12,982 bases of DNA from Proteiniphilum sp. UBA5384 (GTDB lineage Bacteria; Bacteroidota; Bacteroidia; Bacteroidales; Dysgonomonadaceae). Below are positions 7,050-12,982 of the stretch, piece after piece. The notes beneath the pieces were generated by a model. The model saw only the letters and a program-made list of their open reading frames with translations. It did no database searches and was not told where the DNA came from. The stretch's first letter is position 1. Each line of letters begins with the position of its first letter. The stretch covers positions 92,759 to 105,740 of the forward strand of contig NZ_DHOS01000052.1 in NCBI RefSeq assembly GCF_002410825.1, read 5' to 3'. A program made the position numbers and the translations under genes.

Positions 7050-7157
7050 TCATACAAGAGAGCGTGTCATACATTTGTGTATGACGCGCTCTCTTTCGAG
7101 TGTCCGTTTGATTAATTCTTGTGAAGAGGGTTCATCTTCGATAATCAGTATTTTCAT
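7050..7157 (-). pseudogene. remnant of a response regulator (receiver domain N-terminus)
   Basis: A 35-codon minus-strand frame from ATG 7157 to TGA 7050. Its first 23 residues read MKILIIEDEPSSQELIKRTL and on to ERE, the beta1-alpha1 start of a CheY-like receiver domain with the acidic pocket E7-D8-E9 followed by P10. A full receiver needs about 120 residues with the phospho-acceptor Asp on beta3; here the frame runs into the fumC hairpin (RVIHKCMTRSLV) and stops. An in-frame stop just before the ATG shows this was a genuine gene start. No sensor kinase or output domain (LytTR or other) is found nearby. I read it as the 5' stub of a lost regulator gene; a functional mini-peptide is less likely. 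The match is from memory of the family, not a search. Confidence 0.6.
7056..7096 (+). terminator. 18-bp hairpin behind fumC
   Basis: AAGAGAGCG-T-GTCATACA (7056-7073) pairs with TGTATGAC-G-CGCTCTCTT (7078-7095) over 18 positions, including one U-G pair, around a 4-base loop. It begins 36 bases after the fumC stop. Only TTT follows, so it is a strong structure but a modest intrinsic terminator. It also lies inside the small minus-strand reading frame at 7050-7157. Confidence 0.6.
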
Positions 7158-7413
7158 ATTTTAGCTGAAAGTTAGAAATCAGAAGTCACTCAGGGTTCTA
7201 ACCGCTTTTCCACCTTCCGAAAACAAATAACGATATGATTTCTGAATTAAATCTGAAGATCGCTATTACGCTATATTTGTAACTTATTTTCTACATTTAG
7301 TTCTCCTCTTTATTTTTTTAATCCCTCGTTTCATCCGGATTACTTTTTTATCTTTGTGGAAGAAAGAGTGCGCTCGCCTTTCGCTATCTTTGTGTTCCAA
7401 AATAAATGAAAAA
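7158..7413. other. AT-rich intergenic region before rlmD
   Basis: No gene is recognised here. On the plus strand it carries three TAnnTTTG boxes (described separately). The minus-strand bases just upstream of the response-regulator stub (7158-7260) were checked for a histidine-kinase C-terminus, but every frame is soon stopped and none looks like one. Confidence 0.5.
7349..7392 (+). promoter_or_regulatory. tandem -7 boxes of rlmD
   Basis: Two identical TATCTTTG boxes lie exactly 36 bases apart (7349-7356 and 7385-7392). Both are followed by TG. A further weaker candidate, TATATTTG, is at 7272-7279. The nearer box would start transcription near 7399, only about 15 bases before the rlmD ATG; the farther one near 7363. 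Neither has a clear -33 TTTG at the usual distance. At least one is probably real, but which cannot be told. Confidence 0.5.
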
Positions 7414-8823
7414 ATGACGAGAAAAAGGAAACAACTTCCTTTATTGGAAAATCTATTGATTACTGATGTGGCCGCTGAGGGTAAAGCGATTGCCAAGGTA
7501 GACGGCATGGCTGTTTTTATCCCTTTCGCAGCACCCGGAGATGTGGTAGATGTCCAGCTAACCCGGAAAAAGAATAGCTATGCTGAGGGTAAAGTCGTGC
7601 GATTTGAAAAATATTCCGAAAACAGGACGGAACCTTTTTGCGCCCATTTTGGTGTCTGCGGCGGTTGTAAATGGCAGATGTTGCCTTATGAAGTACAATT
7701 ACAGCATAAACAACGACAGGTAGCAGATAATCTTGAGCGGATAGGGAAAATTGAACTGGAGGGCTTTAACCCCATATTGGGTGCACCACGCTCTACCTTC
7801 TACCGGAATAAGTTGGAATTTACTTTTTCAAATAAGAAGTGGCTGACCGAAACTCAAATTACCGGCGGTGAGACATTCGATAATATGAATGCACTGGGTT
7901 TTCATATTCCGGGAATGTTCGATAAAGTGTTGGATATTGATAAATGCTGGCTGCAAGATCATCTCTCCAACCAGATCCGGAATGTGGTTCGGGAGTTCTG
8001 CCTTGAAAACGATTATCCTTTTTTCGACCTGCGCAACCAGAATGGTCTGATGCGTACACTTATTATCCGTAACAGTTCTATTGGCGAATGGATGGTGATT
8101 GTGGTCTTTTATGATGATGACCGGGAGAGAAGGGAGAATTTGATGCATTTTATTGCCGGGAAATTTCCGCAGATCACTTCATTGCTTTATATTGTCAACC
8201 AAAAAGCGAACGATACGATAACCGATCAGGAGGTGATCACCTGGAGCGGCCGTGATTATATCTATGAGGAAATGGAGGGCCTGAAGTTCAAGATCGGTCC
8301 CAAATCGTTTTTCCAGACAAATAGCGAACAGGCTTATAACTTGTATAAAGTAGCCCGTGACTTTGCTCGATTGTCGGGACGGGAGACGGTGTATGATCTA
8401 TATACCGGTACCGGAAGTATAGCCAACTTCGTGGCGGGGAATGCCAAAAAAGTTGTCGGAATAGAATATGTGCCGGAAGCTATTCTGGATGCACAGGAGA
8501 ATTCCCGCCTGAATGGAATTGACAATACGCTTTTTTTTGCGGGGGATATGAAAGATATACTTACTGCCGATTTTATTATCCAACACGGGCATCCCGATGT
8601 GATTATCACCGATCCGCCCCGTGCCGGCATGCATAATGATGTGATTGGTGTAATTCTTCTTGCTGCACCGGAACGGATTGTGTATGTGAGTTGTAATCCG
8701 GCCACACAGGCACGGGACCTCAGCTTGCTTTACAGTAAGTACAGGGTCACACAGATACAACCGGTAGATATGTTCCCCCACACGCATCACGTGGAGAATG
8801 TGGTACTGCTGGAGAAAAGATGA
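7414..8823 (+). CDS. rlmD: 23S rRNA (uracil-5-)-methyltransferase, RlmD/RumA family
   Basis: SAM-dependent methylation of a uracil at C5 in 23S rRNA (U1939 in E. coli). Residues in order: TRAM RNA-binding domain (about 8-65); a [4Fe-4S] site made of C76, C82, C85 and C178; SAM motif DLYTGTGSI (328-336); DPPRAG (400-405); catalytic nucleophile C427 in VSCNPATQ; and general-base E461 in HHVENV. The 469 residues fit the family. A TTG-start frame reaches back to 7354, but the ATG at 7414 is chosen because the family begins with a short basic stretch (MTRKRKQLPLLEN) and because a promoter box lies inside the extension. Exact target (RlmD versus RlmCD or the related TrmA-like group) cannot be fixed from sequence. 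It converges on the TraB-family gene with 33 bases between stops. Confidence 0.92.
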   Translation: MTRKRKQLPLLENLLITDVAAEGKAIAKVDGMAVFIPFAAPGDVVDVQLTRKKNSYAEGKVVRFEKYSENRTEPFCAHFGVCGGCKWQMLPYEVQLQHKQRQVADNLERIGKIELEGFNPILGAPRSTFYRNKLEFTFSNKKWLTETQITGGETFDNMNALGFHIPGMFDKVLDIDKCWLQDHLSNQIRNVVREFCLENDYPFFDLRNQNGLMRTLIIRNSSIGEWMVIVVFYDDDRERRENLMHFIAGKFPQITSLLYIVNQKANDTITDQEVITWSGRDYIYEEMEGLKFKIGPKSFFQTNSEQAYNLYKVARDFARLSGRETVYDLYTGTGSIANFVAGNAKKVVGIEYVPEAILDAQENSRLNGIDNTLFFAGDMKDILTADFIIQHGHPDVIITDPPRAGMHNDVIGVILLAAPERIVYVSCNPATQARDLSLLYSKYRVTQIQPVDMFPHTHHVENVVLLEKR

Positions 8824-8856
8824 CCGGATGTGCCTATTACTGAACGCGGCGCTTAC

Positions 8857-9771
8857 TTATGGGGTGACCGTCTCCACATTATAGCCCTGCTTACGTAATC
8901 CTTCAATCAGCCCTTCCTCACCCGGAAGATGCAGGCAGCCGACGGCAATAAAAGAGGATTTTTCTTTCATGATAGCCGGCAGTTTTTCTAACCATGTCCG
9001 GTTACGGTTACCATTCAGCAGATTCTTTTCCTCGTCCGTGGAAGGGCAGGGATCATCCGGAGTTTCCTCTTCATATAATTCACGGAGGGCATGGATATCC
9101 TGAGCATGATAGGCAATCTGCAGTTTATCCATTTGCTCTTTTAACATCTCAGGATGTTTTACCATACAGATTAACAGTTCCACCTGACGCTCCGGTGACT
9201 GTGAATTCAGCAATACTTCGATCTGGTCCTCAGCCGTTTCCAATCCCACTACGGGACGTGAACGATTGAGGGCCTCTTCCTGAAAGTAATAGTCGATATT
9301 CTGAGTAGAAGCTACCGACGGGTAATATTGTTGATAAAGGGAGATGGAGATCAGGTTCGACAGCATGGCCGGTTTGAGTTGTTCCAATTGGTCGAGCCCG
9401 ACGCCTATTACCGCCCGGAGCATACTGTCCAGCAGCACAGCATCTTCGGACGAAAGCAATGTCGCATAAGTTACTCCCGGTGGCATCATGGCTTCGCTCA
9501 TGATTTTCATCTGCATTTCTGTCAGATTGCCCATATCGAGTTCACCCACCGTTTGTTCCGTCTCGTTGAAAACCTCTTTGATTCCGGGAATGCTGTCAAG
9601 AAAGGAGACAGGGACAAGGTGGTGGGTTCCGAAAAGATAGGAAGGCTGCTCCAGTCCGTTTCCCGATATTTTCCACAACAGGGAATTCCCCTTTTCGGTT
9701 GATGCTCCGGGAGAACAGGAAAGCAATAGGCATATCGCAGTGATAGCAATAAAATTTTTTTTATAATTCAT
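8857..9771 (-). CDS. TraB/GumN-family lipoprotein
   Basis: The 304-residue product starts with a lipoprotein signal: MNYKK, a hydrophobic core, then the lipobox LLLSC with the lipidated Cys at 19. It should therefore be anchored in a membrane on the periplasmic or outer side. The rest is a TraB/GumN (Tiki-related) domain: first GxxH in FGTHH (G48, H51 or H50), glutamate E77 in VGELDM, and the C-terminal second GxxH in GCLHLPGEEG (278-287). These are the metal-ligand motifs of the family, several members of which act as metalloproteases; the substrate here is unknown. The longer frame to 10026 is rejected because its extension overlaps the upstream gene in another frame and would bury the signal peptide. 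The ATG overlaps the stop of the upstream gene in an ATGA, which implies translational coupling. Confidence 0.85.
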   Translation of the reverse strand: MNYKKNFIAITAICLLLSCSPGASTEKGNSLLWKISGNGLEQPSYLFGTHHLVPVSFLDSIPGIKEVFNETEQTVGELDMGNLTEMQMKIMSEAMMPPGVTYATLLSSEDAVLLDSMLRAVIGVGLDQLEQLKPAMLSNLISISLYQQYYPSVASTQNIDYYFQEEALNRSRPVVGLETAEDQIEVLLNSQSPERQVELLICMVKHPEMLKEQMDKLQIAYHAQDIHALRELYEEETPDDPCPSTDEEKNLLNGNRNRTWLEKLPAIMKEKSSFIAVGCLHLPGEEGLIEGLRKQGYNVETVTP

Positions 9772-10058
9772 ATAGTTATTTTTTGTGTTTCTTTTCCGAT
9801 ACCCAGGAAATCGAATAAGAACCAGAAGATCGTAAAGGATGGTATCACATCGGTAGCAGGTAATAGCTCTTCGATAAAAGTGATAAGGGAGGTATATTTC
9901 CCTCTTTTCTCCCCGAACATCTTGTAACTGACAGAGGCGGCTATGGGTGCCCATATCACATCCAGAAACGGGCCTACAACCGGAATTACTATAGAAAACA
10001 TGCCCACGGCATCCAGCAGTATGCACTTGATCAGTTTCTTATATTTGTTATCCATCAT
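9768..10058 (-). CDS. small membrane protein upstream of and overlapping the TraB-family gene
   Basis: A 96-residue protein, MMDNKYKKLIKC at the start, with a long hydrophobic region (about 12-44, probably one or two helices, containing VGPFLDVIWAPIAA) and another (72-86, containing VIPSFTIFWFL). Between them is an acidic FIEELLPATD segment. I recall similar small proteins of unknown function in Bacteroidetes, with the same D-IWAP and IEE-LP-TD-IP-FT segments, but can give no function. It overlaps the following lipoprotein gene by 4 bases (ATGA), so both should be made from one mRNA and may work together in the envelope. A second ATG immediately follows the first; either may be used. No clear -7 box lies upstream. 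Confidence 0.8.
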   Translation of the reverse strand: MMDNKYKKLIKCILLDAVGMFSIVIPVVGPFLDVIWAPIAASVSYKMFGEKRGKYTSLITFIEELLPATDVIPSFTIFWFLFDFLGIGKETQKITI

Positions 10059-10192
10059 TTTGCTTTGTACTTAACAGGGTAAAAGTAAAATAAAATTTTG
10101 GAGTTTGAGCCTTTTTTTTGTAAAAGGTTTATCGAGCTAAATAAAAAGAGGAGCAAATATTAACCTTACTTCTGGGATTTTAAATTAATTGC

Positions 10193-10200
10193 TATCTTTG
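10193..10200 (+). promoter_or_regulatory. spt -7 box
   Basis: TATCTTTG, exact to consensus and continuing into CAAA, lies 150 bases before the spt ATG. A weak TCTG sits 18 bases upstream (10171-10174). Predicted start is near 10207, giving a leader of about 144 bases. Confidence 0.55.
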
Positions 10201-10206
10201 CAAATT

Positions 10207-10245
10207 GAATGCGTTTTATAAAAGCAGGTATTTGGCGGCGCATTC
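10207..10245 (+). other. hairpin at the predicted 5' end of the spt leader
   Basis: GAATGCG (10207-10213) and CGCATTC (10239-10245) are a perfect 7-bp inverted repeat, extendable by two G-U pairs, with a loop of about 21 bases. The left arm coincides with the predicted transcription start, so the mRNA would begin with a stem. It could protect the 5' end or serve in regulation; this is inference. The remaining leader up to 10350 and the stretch 10059-10192 show no recognised gene. Confidence 0.45.
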
Positions 10246-10350
10246 CATATATTGCAATTGACACATACCATATCCGGAAACAAGCTTATTTGAGTTTGGG
10301 AGAGGTGCGAAGGGAGTGTATGGTTTGCATATTCTTTAAACTTTTTTCAG

Positions 10351-11544
10351 ATGAATCTTTTAAGGGAAAAAATGATGAAATATGATGCGCCGCAGCGGGC
10401 AAAAGCAGCGGGCATCTACCCCTATTTCCGGGCTATTGAAAGCGACCAGGATACCGAGGTAATCATTAACGGCAAAAAAGTGTTGATGTTTGGCTCGAAT
10501 GCTTATCTGGGGTTGACTAATCATCCGAAAGTAAAAGAAGCGGCTATCGCAGCTACCAAAAAATATGGAACCGGAATGGCAGGTTCACGTTTCCTGAACG
10601 GAACCCTTGATATTCATATCGAGTTGGAACGGAAACTGGCTAACTTTATGAATAAGGATGAAGCTATAGTTTTTTCTACCGGCTTCACTGTCAACGAAGG
10701 GGTATTGGGGTGTCTCACCGGCAGGGAAGACTTTATCATCTGGGATGAAAGGGACCATGCATCTATCATAGAAGGCCTTCGTACTTCTTACTCCACGAAA
10801 TTCAAATTCCGGCATAATGATATGGCGCATTTGGAGAAGCAGTTGAAGCGTTGTGACCAGGGAAAGGTGAAGCTGATTGTGGTGGATGGCGTATTCAGTA
10901 TGGAAGGGGATTTGGCCAATCTGCCCGAGATCGTGAGGCTGGCGAAGAAGTATAATGCCAGTATCATGGTGGATGAGGCGCATAGTTTAGGAGTGTTGGG
11001 ACATAAATACACCGGCCGGGGGGTGTGTGATCATTTTGGATTGCTCAATGATGTAGATTTGGTGATGGGGACCTTTAGTAAATCATTGGCATCTATCGGA
11101 GGTTTTGTAGCAGGTGATTATCCTGTTATCAACTATCTTCGTCACAATGCCCGTACAAATATATTCAGTGCGAGTATTACTCCTGCTGCCACTGCAGCCG
11201 CATCAGCTGCACTGGACATCCTGAAGGCAGAGCCCGAACGGGTGAAGAATCTGTGGGAACTTACTCACTATGCGATCAACCAATTTAAGGAGAGAGGCTT
11301 TGAGCTAGGCCCCACCGCAACTCCTATCTTGCCGCTTTATGTGCGGGATAACGACAAAACGTTTCTCGTGACCAAACTTTTATTTGAAGAAGGAATATTT
11401 GTCAATCCGGTAGTCTCTCCGGCAGTCTCTCCGGGCGATACGCTTATCCGTTACTCTCTGATGGCAACCCATACAAGGAAACAGATCGACTATTCAGTGG
11501 AACATATTACCCAGGTATTTAAAAATCTGGGTATTTTACAATAA
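10351..11544 (+). CDS. spt: serine palmitoyltransferase (sphingolipid synthesis)
   Basis: PLP enzyme of the alpha-oxoamine synthase family that condenses serine with an acyl-CoA to 3-ketosphinganine, the first step of the sphingolipids made by Bacteroidetes. The 397 residues start MNLLREKMMKYDAPQRAKAAGIYPYFR, the pattern I recall for Bacteroides thetaiotaomicron Spt. PLP-site residues: H136 in DHAS, D208 and H211 in VDEAH, and the Schiff-base lysine K244 in GTFSKSLASIGGF. The glycine-rich YGTGMAGSRFLNGT (72-85) is intact. Paralogues 2-amino-3-ketobutyrate CoA ligase and BioF share the fold; the N-terminus and overall resemblance to Spt argue against them, but a substrate assay would settle it. 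Stands alone, with its own promoter and long leader. Confidence 0.87.
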   Translation: MNLLREKMMKYDAPQRAKAAGIYPYFRAIESDQDTEVIINGKKVLMFGSNAYLGLTNHPKVKEAAIAATKKYGTGMAGSRFLNGTLDIHIELERKLANFMNKDEAIVFSTGFTVNEGVLGCLTGREDFIIWDERDHASIIEGLRTSYSTKFKFRHNDMAHLEKQLKRCDQGKVKLIVVDGVFSMEGDLANLPEIVRLAKKYNASIMVDEAHSLGVLGHKYTGRGVCDHFGLLNDVDLVMGTFSKSLASIGGFVAGDYPVINYLRHNARTNIFSASITPAATAAASAALDILKAEPERVKNLWELTHYAINQFKERGFELGPTATPILPLYVRDNDKTFLVTKLLFEEGIFVNPVVSPAVSPGDTLIRYSLMATHTRKQIDYSVEHITQVFKNLGILQ

Positions 11545-11550
11545 ATCGAT

Positions 11551-11614
11551 CCACCACGATGTATTTTATATACGGTGGCGGACCTTTTCCTTTATAGATA
11601 CGCAAGGAAAAAGG
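11551..11614 (+). terminator. possible terminator hairpins after spt
   Basis: CCACC (11551-11555) pairs with GGTGG (11574-11578), with GTAT/ATAC inside, and is followed by pyrimidine-rich CCTTTTCCTTT. A second stem, CCTTTTCCTT with AAGGAAAAAGG (11583-11593 and 11604-11614, one bulge), follows at once. Neither has a clean T tract. They probably end the spt transcript before guaB, but evidence is moderate. Confidence 0.4.
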
Positions 11615-11718
11615 ATTACTCCAGGTATGGTTAAGTAGTTCATTATTCGTTTCGGGAAATTAAGACAGATTGTCATGAAAATTAACATTCATAACCGGAT
11701 TAGTTCGTGAAAAATACT

Positions 11719-11726
11719 TACTTTTG
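11719..11726 (+). promoter_or_regulatory. guaB -7 box
   Basis: TACTTTTG matches TAnnTTTG and lies 29 bases before the guaB ATG, giving a short leader of about 23 bases. No clear -33 TTTG is visible. guaB thus appears to have its own promoter. Confidence 0.5.
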
Positions 11727-11755
11727 TATGCAATAAAAATTTAGAGTGAAAACTT

Positions 11756-12982
11756 ATGTCATTTATTGCAGATAAAATTATTATGGAAGGGTTGACGTTT
11801 GACGACCTTTTGTTAGTCCCCGCTTATTCGGAGGTACTCCCCAAGAATGTAGATCTCTCTACGCAGTTTTCCAGAAATATATCGCTTAATATTCCCATGG
11901 TGTCGGCTGCCATGGATACGGTTACCGAGACCACGATGGCTATTGCCATCGCCCGGGAAGGAGGCATTGGTGTGATCCATAAGAATATGAGTATTGCACA
12001 ACAGGCCAAGCAGGTACGGGCAGTAAAACGTGCGGAGAATGGTATGATTCTGAATCCTATCAGTATTACGCCTGATAAAAAAGTGGCAGACGCATTGGCC
12101 ATGATGTCGGAGTTCAAGATAGGAGGAATTCCTGTGGTGGATAGCGACAATAGTCTGGTGGGTATAGTCACCAACCGTGATCTCCGCTTCGAGAAGTCGA
12201 TGGAGAAGCAGATCAGGGATGTGATGACGAAGGAAAATCTTGTTACTACCCATCAGACCTCCAATCTCGAAGATGCCGCGGAAATCCTGCAGCAGCATAA
12301 GATTGAGAAATTACCAGTGGTCGACTCCAACAATAAGTTGATTGGCTTGATTACTTATAAAGATATCACTAAAGCAAAGGATAAGCCGTTTGCTTGTAAA
12401 GATGCACAGGGAAGGCTGCGTGTGGCTGCAGGGATCGGTGTGACACAGGATTCGATTGAGCGTGCCACCGCACTCATTGAAGCAGGTGTGGATGCGATTG
12501 TAATAGATACCGCGCATGGACATTCCAAAGGGGTGGGAGAGATGCTTCGATTGGTAAAGAAGACCTTCCCCGATATTGACGTGGTCGTAGGTAATATCGC
12601 TACCGCCGATGCAGCCCGGTTTTTAGTCGATGCCGGCGCCGATGCGGTAAAGGTAGGTATCGGTCCGGGATCGATTTGTACCACTCGTGTAATCGCCGGG
12701 GTTGGAGTGCCCCAGTTATCGGCTATTTATGAAGTGGGAACTGCCTTGAAAGGTACGGGAGTTCCCCTGATTGCAGATGGAGGGTTGCGCTATTCGGGAG
12801 ATATAGTGAAAGCGTTGGCAGCAGGGGGCTCTTCGGTAATGATGGGATCATTGCTTGCCGGTACGGAAGAATCGCCGGGTGAAACTATTATCTTTAATGG
12901 TCGTAAGTTTAAGTCTTACCGTGGCATGGGTTCTCTCTCTGCCATGCAGCAAGGTTCGAAAGACCGTTATTTCCAGGATGTG
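11756..12982 (+). CDS. guaB: inosine-5'-monophosphate dehydrogenase (partial, 3' end cut)
   Basis: NAD-dependent oxidation of IMP to XMP, the committed step to GMP, in the cytoplasm. The frame is open from ATG 11756 to the window edge: 409 codons of a protein usually near 490, so about 80 C-terminal residues lie outside. Visible: N-terminal GLTFDDLLLVPAYSEVLP; substrate-barrel MVSAAMDTVTE (48-58); a regulatory pair of CBS domains (about 95-205, with GGIPVVD and EKLPVVD repeats); AAGIGV; DTAHGHS (251-257); and the catalytic loop GIGPGSICTTR (301-311) with nucleophile C308. The IMP-phosphate segment IADGGLRYSGD and the flap start YRGMGSL are present. The flap with the catalytic Arg is just beyond the edge. 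No frameshift is seen. Confidence 0.96.
   Translation, partial: MSFIADKIIMEGLTFDDLLLVPAYSEVLPKNVDLSTQFSRNISLNIPMVSAAMDTVTETTMAIAIAREGGIGVIHKNMSIAQQAKQVRAVKRAENGMILNPISITPDKKVADALAMMSEFKIGGIPVVDSDNSLVGIVTNRDLRFEKSMEKQIRDVMTKENLVTTHQTSNLEDAAEILQQHKIEKLPVVDSNNKLIGLITYKDITKAKDKPFACKDAQGRLRVAAGIGVTQDSIERATALIEAGVDAIVIDTAHGHSKGVGEMLRLVKKTFPDIDVVVGNIATADAARFLVDAGADAVKVGIGPGSICTTRVIAGVGVPQLSAIYEVGTALKGTGVPLIADGGLRYSGDIVKALAAGGSSVMMGSLLAGTEESPGETIIFNGRKFKSYRGMGSLSAMQQGSKDRYFQDV

Noticed and set aside
7354..7413. TTG-initiated N-terminal extension of rlmD
   Set aside because: It includes a promoter box (7385-7392), and family members start at the short basic stretch encoded from 7414.
9772..10026. N-terminal extension of the TraB-family protein by 85 codons
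   Set aside because: It overlaps the small membrane protein gene in another frame and would place the lipoprotein signal in the middle of the chain.
11813..12684. Several minus-strand frames of 70-161 codons opposite guaB
   Set aside because: They are shadows of a full-length guaB frame with intact catalytic motifs.
1..12982. CRISPR array, insertion sequence, toxin-antitoxin or defence island
   Set aside because: No regular repeat-spacer pattern, transposase, integrase or restriction/defence motif appears on either strand; almost all sequence is core metabolism.

Overview
The window looks like core chromosome of a member of the Bacteroidales, probably near Proteiniphilum, Petrimonas or Dysgonomonas (genus is an inference). 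Three things point there: the protein types (FeoA-FeoB fusion, serine palmitoyltransferase of the Bacteroides type, Bacteroidetes-style RlmD), the near absence of strong Shine-Dalgarno sites, and repeated TAnnTTTG boxes, the -7 element of the Bacteroidetes primary sigma factor, ahead of most transcription units.

Layout from left to right. Positions 17-1525 (minus strand) hold acpP and fabF, a two-gene fatty-acid synthesis operon. Divergent from it is purN (plus, purine synthesis), followed by a tRNA-Leu(UAG) gene with its own -7 box and a good terminator. Positions 2634-5350 (minus) are an iron-uptake operon: a FeoA-FeoB fusion followed by a 55-residue Cys-rich membrane peptide. fumC (plus, TCA cycle) diverges from it. 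The 393-base gap after fumC contains an 18-bp hairpin and, on the minus strand, a short remnant that starts exactly like a response regulator. Then come rlmD (plus, 23S rRNA methylation) and, convergent with it, a coupled pair (minus): a small membrane protein and a TraB/GumN-family lipoprotein. The window ends with spt (plus, sphingolipid synthesis) and guaB (plus, GMP synthesis), cut by the window edge after 409 codons.

The genes are mostly independent housekeeping functions: acyl chains (acpP/fabF) and the sphingoid base (spt) for membranes, purines (purN, guaB), iron (feo), carbon metabolism (fumC) and rRNA modification (rlmD). I see no CRISPR array, insertion sequence, phage gene or defence system, and no convincing undescribed multi-gene system. 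The items most worth a second look are the response-regulator remnant at 7050-7157, the nested palindromes behind fumC, the overlapping small membrane protein/TraB lipoprotein pair, the 5' hairpin of the spt transcript, and the stacked promoter boxes and minicistron in front of rlmD.
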